This document shows, in pieces, positions 1 through 4,803 of a DNA stretch of 7,801 nt. The position numbers and the translations under genes are program-made. The DNA lies in NCBI GenBank assembly GCA_028694565.1, contig JAQVKR010000113.1, forward strand, positions 1 to 7,801, written 5' to 3'. The notes beneath the pieces were generated by a model that was given only the letters and a program-made list of their open reading frames with translations, was not told the DNA's origin and ran no database searches. The stretch's first letter is position 1. Every line of letters starts with the position of its first letter. The DNA is from Gammaproteobacteria bacterium (GTDB taxonomy: Bacteria > Pseudomonadota > Gammaproteobacteria > DSM-26407).

Positions 1-1230
1 GTCATCGGTGTGACCACGGCCTGGTACCTGGCCCGGAGCGGTCACGAGGTGGCGGTGGTGGAACGGCAGCCGGGCGCGGCGCTGGAGACGAGCCATGCCA
101 ATGCCGGCCAGATCTCGCCCGGCTACTCGGCGCCCTGGGCGGCGCCGGGGATTCCCTTCAAGGCGGTCAAGTGGCTGCTGCAGAAGCATTCGCCGCTGGT
201 CGTCCGCCCCGGCCTGGACCCGGCGCTGTGGGTCTGGGTGGCGCGCATGCTGCGCAACTGCACCGCGGCCCGCTATGCGGTGAACAAGGAGCGGATGCTG
301 CGCCTCGCGCTCTACTCCCGCCGGGCCTTCGACGAGATCCGGTCCGAGACCGGCATCCACTACGATGAGCGGGCGCTGGGCACGCTGCAGCTGTTCCGGA
401 CCCGGGCGCAGGTGGACGCCGCGGCGCGGGATATCGCCGTGCTGGACTCCTGCGGCGTGGCCTACGAGCTGCTGGACGCGGCCGGCTGCGCGGCGGCCGA
501 ACCGGCCCTGGCCCGGGTGCGGGAGAAGATCGCGGGTGGTCTGCGCCTGCCGGGGGACGCCACCGGCGACTGCTACCGGTTCACCGTCGAGCTGGCGCGG
601 CGGGCGGCCGCGGCCGGGGTGGAGTTCCGCTACGGCGTCGACATTCTGGGGCTCGAGCACGACGGCGCGCGGGTGACCGGCGTGCACACCGCCGGGGGCG
701 TGATCCGCGGTGACGCATTCGTCGCCGCCCTGGGCAGCCACACTCCCGCGCTGCTGCGGCCCCTGGGCCTGCGGCTGCCGATCTACCCGGTGAAGGGCTA
801 CTCCATCACCGTGCCCGTCACCGACCCCGACGGCGCGCCAATCTCCACGGTGATGGACGAGACCCACAAGGTGGCCATCACCCGCCTGGGCGATCGCATC
901 CGCGCGGCGGGCACGGCCGAGCTGGCCGGCTTCGACCTGCGCCTGCGCCCGGCGCGCCGGGAGATGCTGGTGCGGGTGGTGGGCGATCTCTACCCCGACG
1001 GCGGCGATCTGGGCGCGCCGGAGTTTTGGGCCGGGCTGCGCCCGATGACCCCCGACGGGACCCCCGTGATCGGTCCCACCGCCTACCGGAATCTCTATCT
1101 CAACACCGGCCACGGCACCCTCGGCTGGACCATGTCCTGCGGCTCCGGGAAGCTGCTCGCGGATCTCGTCGCCGGGCGGGCGCCGGCGATCGCCCTCGAC
1201 GGCCTGACCCTGGCCCGCTACGGGCGTTGA
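1..1230 (+). CDS. dadA: D-amino acid dehydrogenase small subunit (DadA), 5' end cut by window
   Basis: FAD-dependent enzyme that oxidises D-amino acids (classically D-alanine) to 2-oxo acids and ammonia, passing electrons to the membrane respiratory chain. The reading frame is open from base 1, giving 409 residues in view against roughly 430 for the family. The window opens inside the N-terminal Rossmann motif (V-I-G of the GxGxxG loop), so about ten codons including the true start lie upstream; the GTG at 10 is internal. The acidic residue at the end of beta-2 (E21 in VVERQPG) fits FAD ribose binding. Strong family signatures are [15 protein letters not shown] near residues 28-42, and near the C-terminus [15 protein letters not shown] and [17 protein letters not shown], ending LTLARYGR as DadA proteins do. 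No alanine racemase gene follows it, unlike the dadAX arrangement. Identification is from family knowledge and is secure; substrate range is inferred. Confidence 0.95.
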   Translation, partial: VIGVTTAWYLARSGHEVAVVERQPGAALETSHANAGQISPGYSAPWAAPGIPFKAVKWLLQKHSPLVVRPGLDPALWVWVARMLRNCTAARYAVNKERMLRLALYSRRAFDEIRSETGIHYDERALGTLQLFRTRAQVDAAARDIAVLDSCGVAYELLDAAGCAAAEPALARVREKIAGGLRLPGDATGDCYRFTVELARRAAAAGVEFRYGVDILGLEHDGARVTGVHTAGGVIRGDAFVAALGSHTPALLRPLGLRLPIYPVKGYSITVPVTDPDGAPISTVMDETHKVAITRLGDRIRAAGTAELAGFDLRLRPARREMLVRVVGDLYPDGGDLGAPEFWAGLRPMTPDGTPVIGPTAYRNLYLNTGHGTLGWTMSCGSGKLLADLVAGRAPAIALDGLTLARYGR

Positions 1231-1242
1231 CGGCCGCCGGGG

Positions 1243-1275
1243 GCGGGACGCGGTGGCGTGCGCCCGTCCCGCTTT
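1243..1275 (+). terminator. Candidate intrinsic terminator of dadA
   Basis: An 8-bp perfect stem, GCGGGACG (1243-1250) with CGTCCCGC (1265-1272), starts 12 bases after the dadA stop. The 14-base interval contains a further small GGC/GCC pairing (1255-1257 with 1262-1264). Three T residues (1273-1275) follow. The T run is short, so it is a likely but not certain factor-independent terminator. Confidence 0.5.
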
Positions 1276-1288
1276 CCGGCCGGACCGG

Positions 1289-1318
1289 TTGCCGGGCCCG
1301 CCGCCGGCAAGGGACAAT
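1289..1318 (+). promoter_or_regulatory. Candidate sigma70 promoter of mtgA
   Basis: TTGCCG (1289-1294, four of six to the -35 consensus) and GACAAT (1313-1318, four of six to the -10 consensus) are separated by 18 bases, placing a start near 1325, about 27 bases before the mtgA ATG. The spacer carries a perfect inverted repeat, TTGCCGG (1289-1295) and CCGGCAA (1304-1310), which overlaps the -35 and could be an operator. Both matches are partial, so this is tentative. Confidence 0.35.
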
Positions 1319-1351
1319 GCCGCTCCGAGGGCACCTGTTCCGGCTACTCCC

Positions 1352-2047
1352 ATGCGCCGCAAAAGCAAAGCAAACCGGCTGCGCCGGCTGATTCTGCGCC
1401 TGCTGCTGGCCCTGCTGCTCCTGAGCCTGCTGCCGGTGGCGCTGTGGCGCTTCGCCGACCCGCCGTTGACCCTGCTGATGCTCCAGCGCTGGTTCGAGGC
1501 GCCGGCCGGCGCGCGCATCCACTACCGGTGGGTGGACCTCGAACAGGTGTCGCCCGGCTTCCTGCTCGCGGTGGTGGCGGCCGAGGATCAGAAATTCCCC
1601 GCGCATTTCGGCTTCGACCTGGATTCCATCGCCGACGCGGTGGAGGACGCCGCCCGCGGCGGGCGGCTGCGCGGGGCCAGCACCCTGTCCCAGCAGGTGG
1701 CGAAGAATGTCTTCCTGTGGCCGGGGCGAAGCTGGCTGCGCAAGGCGCTGGAGGCCTACTACACGGTCCTCATCGAGCTGGCCTGGGGCAAGCGCCGCAT
1801 CCTGGAGATGTACGTGAACGTGGCCGAACTCGGCCCCCTCACCTTCGGCGTGGGGGCGGCCAGCCGGCGCTACCTGGGCGTGGAGCCGTCCCGGCTCGAC
1901 GCGGCGCAGGCGGCGCTGCTGGCGGCGGTCCTTCCCAGCCCGCTGCGGCGCTCGGTGAGCGCCCCCGGCGCCGCCGAGCGCGAGCGCCAGGCCTGGATCC
2001 TGGCCCAGATGCGGCAACTCGGCCCCGGCTATCTCGACGGGTTGTGA
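1352..2047 (+). CDS. mtgA: Monofunctional biosynthetic peptidoglycan transglycosylase (MtgA)
   Basis: GT51-family glycosyltransferase that polymerises lipid II into glycan strands on the periplasmic face of the inner membrane, without a penicillin-binding transpeptidase domain. The 231 residues match the usual length of about 240. A basic N-terminus (MRRKSKANRLRR) is followed by one membrane anchor at about residues 13-32, rich in Leu. The GT51 motifs appear in order: VVAAEDQKFPAHFGFD with catalytic Glu78; RGASTLSQQVAKNVFLW at 107-123; KALEAYYTVLIE; the W-GKRRILEMYVNVAELG block at about 145-161; and AALLAAVLPSPLRR at 187-200. The frame is open upstream to a GTG at 1253, but ATG 1352 is preferred because it directly precedes the basic/membrane segment and because the upstream extension would cross the dadA terminator. 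The Shine-Dalgarno is weak. It appears to be a single-gene unit. Confidence 0.93.
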   Translation: MRRKSKANRLRRLILRLLLALLLLSLLPVALWRFADPPLTLLMLQRWFEAPAGARIHYRWVDLEQVSPGFLLAVVAAEDQKFPAHFGFDLDSIADAVEDAARGGRLRGASTLSQQVAKNVFLWPGRSWLRKALEAYYTVLIELAWGKRRILEMYVNVAELGPLTFGVGAASRRYLGVEPSRLDAAQAALLAAVLPSPLRRSVSAPGAAERERQAWILAQMRQLGPGYLDGL

Positions 2048-2049
2048 CG

Positions 2050-2089
2050 GCGCCCCGGGGCGCGGGCGGCGCCTGCCGGGCGCCGGCCC
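2050..2089 (+). terminator. GC-rich stem-loops after mtgA
   Basis: Immediately after the mtgA stop lies a 14-bp perfect palindrome (2050-2063, GCGCCCC/GGGGCGC). It is followed by a second hairpin: GGGCGGCGCC (2064-2073), a five-base loop TGCCG, and GGCGCCGGCCC (2079-2089) with one bulged base. There is no T run, so a standard intrinsic terminator is not shown. It may pause or end transcription with Rho, or protect the mRNA 3' end. Confidence 0.3.
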
Positions 2090-2111
2090 TGCAGGGAGGC
2101 GAAAGCCGGAC

Positions 2112-2117
2112 CATAAT
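2112..2117 (+). promoter_or_regulatory. Candidate -10 box for the DksA-like gene
   Basis: CATAAT at 2112-2117 matches five of six bases of the -10 consensus and sits in an AT-rich island within very GC-rich sequence. The hexamer 17 bases upstream (CTGCAG, 2089-2094) is a poor -35 match. If used, transcription would start near 2124 and leave an untranslated leader of about 77 bases before ATG 2201. Confidence 0.35.
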
Positions 2118-2188
2118 AGGGGTGAGGGCGGGTGCGATGCCCCGTCCGCCAGGAACCGGGCCGGTCGCCCGGACATCCATCCGGCCGC

Positions 2189-2193
2189 AGGAG
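2189..2193 (+). promoter_or_regulatory. Shine-Dalgarno of the DksA-like gene
   Basis: AGGAG lies seven bases before ATG 2201. It selects this ATG over upstream in-frame starts such as the one at 2132, which would add 23 residues with no family resemblance. Confidence 0.7.
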
Positions 2194-2200
2194 CAGGTCA

Positions 2201-2599
2201 ATGGCAGAACCACTCACCGCCCCCCAGCTCAAGAGCCTCAAGCAGCAGATCCGGACGCGCCTGGAGGACAAGCGTGCCGAGGTGCGCGAAATTCTCCTGC
2301 GCGCCGACGAGGAGCGCTACGGGGAGCTGGCCGGGCAGGTGCACGACCTGGAGGACCAGTCCCTGGCCGACCTGCTGGTGGATGTCACGCTGGCCGATAT
2401 CGATCGCCATGTGCACGAAATCCAGGCGCTGGAGACCGCCCTGGGGCGCATGGCCCAGGACCTCTACGGCATCTGCCGCGAATGCCGGGCGGACATCGGC
2501 CACCAGCGCCTGCGGGCCTATCCCACGGCCGAGCGCTGCGTGGACTGCCAGGCCGAGTATGAGCGCACCCACGCCCAGCCGGGGCGGCCGACCCTCTAG
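2201..2599 (+). CDS. DksA/TraR-family C4 zinc-finger protein
   Basis: A 132-residue member of the DksA/TraR family. Those proteins enter the RNA polymerase secondary channel and modulate initiation, often together with ppGpp. The N-terminal two thirds (about 8-88) is predicted to form the long helical hairpin. The zinc finger is intact: Cys92, Cys95, Cys113 and Cys116, in the pattern C-x2-C-x17-C-x2-C, within ICREC...GHQRLRAYPTAERCVDC, which closely resembles the DksA finger. The hairpin tip is DLEDQS (49-54), against the D-x-x-D-x-A tip of E. coli DksA, so both acids are kept but Ala is Ser. It is shorter than DksA (about 151), mainly at the N-terminus, so it is more likely a DksA paralogue than the housekeeping protein. 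The TAG stop sits at the outer edge of the repeat element beginning at 2598. Family is confident; its effect on transcription is inferred. Confidence 0.88.
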   Translation: MAEPLTAPQLKSLKQQIRTRLEDKRAEVREILLRADEERYGELAGQVHDLEDQSLADLLVDVTLADIDRHVHEIQALETALGRMAQDLYGICRECRADIGHQRLRAYPTAERCVDCQAEYERTHAQPGRPTL

Positions 2600-2761
2600 G
2601 AGCCTGTCGAACTTGAGCGATCGTAGCGAGCCGAGTGGGAGAGCGAGGACAGATGGGGCCGATTTTGAGGCGCATAGTGGGTCTATGTAACGAAAAATCG
2701 GTCTCATATGGACCGCTGTCCCGCCGGCGCAGTAGATCAGCCTCAAGTCCGACAGGCTTCT
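2598..2761. repeat. MITE-like nested inverted-repeat element
   Basis: About 160 bp with no gene, built as nested inverted repeats. The outer arms are AGCCTGTCGAACTTGAG (2601-2617) and CTCAAGTCCGACAGGCT (2742-2758), complementary at 16 of 17 positions and extendable outward to 2598/2761 with one mismatch. Inside, GGACAG (2647-2652) pairs with CTGTCC (2716-2721). The core is CCGATTTT (2659-2666) with AAAATCGG (2694-2701), enclosing CATAG (2673-2677) and CTATG (2683-2687) around a five-base loop. Size, terminal repeats and lack of coding capacity are typical of a non-autonomous transposable element. No clear target-site duplication was seen. When transcribed it could fold into a long hairpin and act as a terminator or processing site between the flanking genes. 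The inverted repeats are seen directly; mobility is inferred. Confidence 0.65.
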
Positions 2762-2800
2762 TGTCCCCGTCACCGGGACCCACAACCCGCTACGCAGGGG

Positions 2801-2804
2801 GGAG
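2801..2804 (+). promoter_or_regulatory. Shine-Dalgarno of the hibernation-factor gene
   Basis: GGAG at the end of a purine-rich run (2797-2806) is six bases before ATG 2811. It fixes this start and suggests strong translation. No convincing promoter hexamers were found between the repeat element and this site. Confidence 0.7.
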
Positions 2805-2810
2805 AATCCT

Positions 2811-3380
2811 ATGAAACTGCCCTTGCAGATCACCTTCCGCGACATGGAACCCTCGCCCGCCGTGGAGACGCGCATCCAGGAGAAGGCGGAAAAGCTCGAT
2901 CGCTTCTTCGGCGACATCATGGGCTGCCGCGTGGTGGTGGAATCGCCGCACGGCCGTCACCACAAGGGCAAGCGCTTCCACGTGCGCATCGACGCCACCG
3001 TCCCCGAGGGGGAGCTGGTGGTCAGCGGCGGACGTCACCACGACGATCGCTCCCACGAGGATGTCTACGTGGCGGTGCGTGACGCCTTCGCCGCGCTCCA
3101 GCGGCAGCTGGAGGACCGCGTGCGCAAGTCGCGCGGTTTCGTCAAGGCGCACGAGGAACCGGCCTATGGCCGCGTTCTCGGGCTTCTGCCGGCGGAGGAT
3201 TACGGCAAGATCGAGACGCCCGACGGGCGGGTGATCTACTTCCACCGCAACAGCGTGCTCGACGGCGGCTTCGGGCAGCTCGAGGTGGGCACCGAGGTGT
3301 TCTTCCACGAGGAGCAGGGGGAGCAGGGTCCCCAGGCCAGCACGGTGCGCGTGGCCGGCAAGCACCACGTGGTCGGGTAG
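2811..3380 (+). CDS. HPF/RaiA-type ribosome hibernation factor with C-terminal cold-shock-like domain
   Basis: A 189-residue two-domain protein. Residues 1 to about 108 are an HPF/RaiA (sigma-54 modulation/S30EA) domain: MKLPLQITFRDMEPSPAVETRIQ at the start, then the EKAEKLDRFF helix, the strand with VVVESP, and the second helix DVYVAVRDAFAALQRQLEDR. This fold binds the 30S decoding region and blocks translation in resting cells. After a short linker, residues 118-184 resemble a cold-shock/OB nucleic-acid-binding domain: YGRVLGLLPAEDYGKIETPDG, then VIYFHRNSVL at the RNP-2 position, G-x-V-x-F-x and a QGPQASTVRV end. In the RNP-1 position DYGKI stands where KGFGF is usual. The total length equals long HPF, but the tail is not the long-HPF dimerisation domain. 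It heads a tight operon with the next two genes (6-bp gap). The domain assignment is confident; a role in tethering RNA to resting ribosomes is inferred. Confidence 0.9.
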   Translation: MKLPLQITFRDMEPSPAVETRIQEKAEKLDRFFGDIMGCRVVVESPHGRHHKGKRFHVRIDATVPEGELVVSGGRHHDDRSHEDVYVAVRDAFAALQRQLEDRVRKSRGFVKAHEEPAYGRVLGLLPAEDYGKIETPDGRVIYFHRNSVLDGGFGQLEVGTEVFFHEEQGEQGPQASTVRVAGKHHVVG

Positions 3381-3386
3381 GGCGGG

Positions 3387-3824
3387 GTGGCTGCCGGCCC
3401 CCTCGAGCGGCGCCACGTGGTGACCGCCTTCCTGCGCCACGGGGGCCGGGTGCTGCTGGTCAGGCGCAGCGGACGGGTCGGTACCTACCGGGGGCGCTGG
3501 TCGGCGATCAGCGGCTACCTGGAGGATGCCGCGCCCCTGGAGCAGGCCCTGCGCGAGGTGGAGGAGGAGACGGGAATCCCCTCGGCCGTCCCGCGCCTGG
3601 TGGGCGCCGCGCCCGCGCTGGAAATCGAGGATGCGTCGCTGGGGTGCTGCTGGGTGGTGCATCCCTTCCTGTTCGAGGTGGACGACCCCGACGCGGTGCG
3701 GCTGGACTGGGAGAACCTGGAGTCGCGCTGGGTCCGGCCGGCGGAGATCGGCGAATACGCCACCGTGCCGGCGCTGGCCGAGGCGCTGGCCGCCTGCCTG
3801 GAGCGGGAGGCGGCGGGTGGTTGA
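3387..3824 (+). CDS. Nudix hydrolase
   Basis: A 145-residue Nudix-fold hydrolase, a family that cleaves nucleoside or sugar diphosphates linked to another group (X). The N-terminal strand (RRHVVTAFLRHGGRVLLVRRS) leads to the Nudix box at about 43-64, GYLEDAAPLEQALREVEEETGI. The catalytic core R56-E57-V58-x-E60-E61-x-G63-I64 is intact, but the segment between the Gly and this core is one residue shorter than canonical, and the first Glu of the box falls on Ala48. Residues 88-120 (CCWVVHPFLFEV, LDWENLESRWVRPAEI) are typical of the C-terminal half. Start GTG 3387 is six bases after the preceding stop; the Shine-Dalgarno is weak, and GTG 3417 or 3420 are alternatives, though they would cut into the first strand. 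The stop overlaps the next gene's start region by 8 bp, so the two are probably translationally coupled. Substrate cannot be read from sequence. Confidence 0.88.
   Translation: MAAGPLERRHVVTAFLRHGGRVLLVRRSGRVGTYRGRWSAISGYLEDAAPLEQALREVEEETGIPSAVPRLVGAAPALEIEDASLGCCWVVHPFLFEVDDPDAVRLDWENLESRWVRPAEIGEYATVPALAEALAACLEREAAGG
3805..3810 (+). promoter_or_regulatory. Shine-Dalgarno of the eIF2B-like gene, inside the Nudix gene
   Basis: GGGAGG six bases before GTG 3817. It decides the start of the overlapping gene, since the frame is open far upstream (to 3526) but that stretch is out-of-frame reading of the Nudix gene. Confidence 0.65.
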
Positions 3825-4698
3825 TGCCGTCGCCGAATTCCGCGTCCGGCTCGCGGCGGACCGTGTCCACGGCGCCAGTGAGCTGGCCCGGCAATCCCTG
3901 GAGTTCCTCGCCGAGCTGGCCCGCCGCACTCCCGCCCGGGACCCGGCGACGCTGGTGGCGGGGTTGCGCGCGGCCGCCGAGCTCCTGGTCGCCACCCGGC
4001 CTAGCATGGCGCCGCTGTACAACCTGCTCGGGTGCTGGAAGGACGAGTTGCCCCGCTGCGGGCGGCTTCCCCTCGCCGAGGCCCGCGCCGCCGCGGCGGG
4101 AGCCGCGGAGTCCGTGGCGGCGGAGTCGAAACGGGCGGTGGACAGGGCCGCCGGACATGCCGCCTCCCGCCTCGGGGCCGGATGCACCATCGCCACCCTG
4201 AGCCTGAGCTCGACCGTGGCCGCGGTATTCGAGAAGCTGCGGGAGGCGGGGGTGCGGGCCATCGTGGCCGAATCACGCCCCCTGAACGAGGGTCACCGCC
4301 TGGCCGCCGCCCTCTCGGCGTGGCACATCCCGACCACGCTGGTCACCGACGCGGCGCTGGGCCGCTACGCGGCCGGTGCCGGCGCGGTCCTGGTGGGCGC
4401 CGACGCCCTGACGGCCGACGGGGCGGTGGTGAACAAGACCGGCACCTATCCGCTGGCGCTGGCGGCCCGGGACAACGGCATCCCCTTCTACGTCTGCTGC
4501 GAAAGCTTCAAGCGCCTGCCGCCCTCGCCGGAGGGGCCCGAGCTGGAGGAGATGGATCCGGCCGAGCTGGGTGCGCCGGAGCTGCCCGGCGTGCGGGTGG
4601 TGAATCCCTACTTCGAGGTGACCCCGGCCCGCCTGGTGAGCGCCTGGATCACCGAGGCGGGCGTGGAGGCGGGGCCGCGCGCGAGCGGCTCCGGCTGA
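3817..4698 (+). CDS. eIF2B-alpha / ribose-1,5-bisphosphate isomerase-like protein
   Basis: A 293-residue protein of the superfamily containing eIF2B regulatory subunits, ribose-1,5-bisphosphate isomerase and methylthioribose-1-phosphate isomerase (MtnA). The N-terminal helical part (about 1-118) precedes the Rossmann-like domain. Seen there are GCTIATLSLSSTV (122-134), VAESRPLNEGHRLA (150-163), VLVGADALTADGAVVNKTGTYPLALAA (191-217), and PFYVCCESFK (223-232). ESRP-x2-G, GAD and NKxGT are the usual phosphosugar-binding signatures. Asp196 of GAD matches the catalytic Asp of the isomerases. The catalytic Cys of their T-H-C-x-S motif aligns with Ser129 of T-L-S-L-S, so isomerase activity is doubtful; Cys123 lies six residues earlier. 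Start GTG 3817 is chosen for its good Shine-Dalgarno; it overlaps the Nudix stop by 8 bp. A bacterial role in translation initiation is unlikely because bacteria lack eIF2. A sugar-phosphate or nucleotide-linked function is inferred. Confidence 0.82.
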   Translation: MVDAVAEFRVRLAADRVHGASELARQSLEFLAELARRTPARDPATLVAGLRAAAELLVATRPSMAPLYNLLGCWKDELPRCGRLPLAEARAAAAGAAESVAAESKRAVDRAAGHAASRLGAGCTIATLSLSSTVAAVFEKLREAGVRAIVAESRPLNEGHRLAAALSAWHIPTTLVTDAALGRYAAGAGAVLVGADALTADGAVVNKTGTYPLALAARDNGIPFYVCCESFKRLPPSPEGPELEEMDPAELGAPELPGVRVVNPYFEVTPARLVSAWITEAGVEAGPRASGSG

Positions 4699-4777
4699 GG
4701 CGGGGACGGGCGGCTCGCCGCCCCGGCCGGGGCGGCGCCACCGGTTTCTCCCCGCGGCGCGGCCGGCCCGTCCCGCC
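4699..4777. terminator. Nested palindrome between convergent genes
   Basis: This 105-bp gap (4699-4803) separates two convergent genes. At its centre is a perfect 22-bp palindrome, with arms CGCCGCCCC (4716-4724) and GGGGCGGCG (4729-4737) around GGCC. Outer arms GGCGGGGACGGGC (4699-4711) and GCCCGTCCCGCC (4766-4777) pair with one extra base on the left. A structure readable from both strands at a convergent junction fits a bidirectional terminator, but there is no proper T run on either side, so the function is inferred. Confidence 0.4.
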
Positions 4778-4803
4778 GCCTTGCTCCGTCGAGGCCGCGG
4801 ATG

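Noticed and set aside
10..12. GTG as a start for dadA
   Set aside because: It falls inside the Rossmann glycine loop, and the frame stays open with matching residues up to base 1, so the real start is outside the window.
1100..2176. Minus-strand open frame of 358 codons opposite dadA and mtgA
   Set aside because: Composition is Arg/Pro/Gln/Gly-rich without motifs, and it covers the conserved GT51 and DadA blocks on the other strand.
2763..2779. Small hairpin GTCCC/GGGAC in the leader of the hibernation-factor gene as a riboswitch
   Set aside because: Only a 5-bp stem with a 7-base loop and no conserved riboswitch elements seen.
2761..2796. Promoter for the hibernation-factor operon between TTGTCC (2761-2766) and downstream hexamers
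   Set aside because: TTGTCC resembles a -35, but no -10-like hexamer lies at 16-18 bases; CACAAC is at 14 and TACGCA at 24. The true promoter may lie within the repeat element or upstream.
2790..4262. Minus-strand open frame of 490 codons opposite the hpf-like, Nudix and eIF2B-like genes
   Set aside because: It crosses three well-supported plus-strand genes and shows only low-complexity Ala/Arg/His/Gly composition.
3817..4698. Calling the last operon gene mtnA or a true translation initiation factor
   Set aside because: The MtnA-type catalytic Cys motif is absent and the protein is shorter than MtnA; bacteria have no eIF2 for it to serve.
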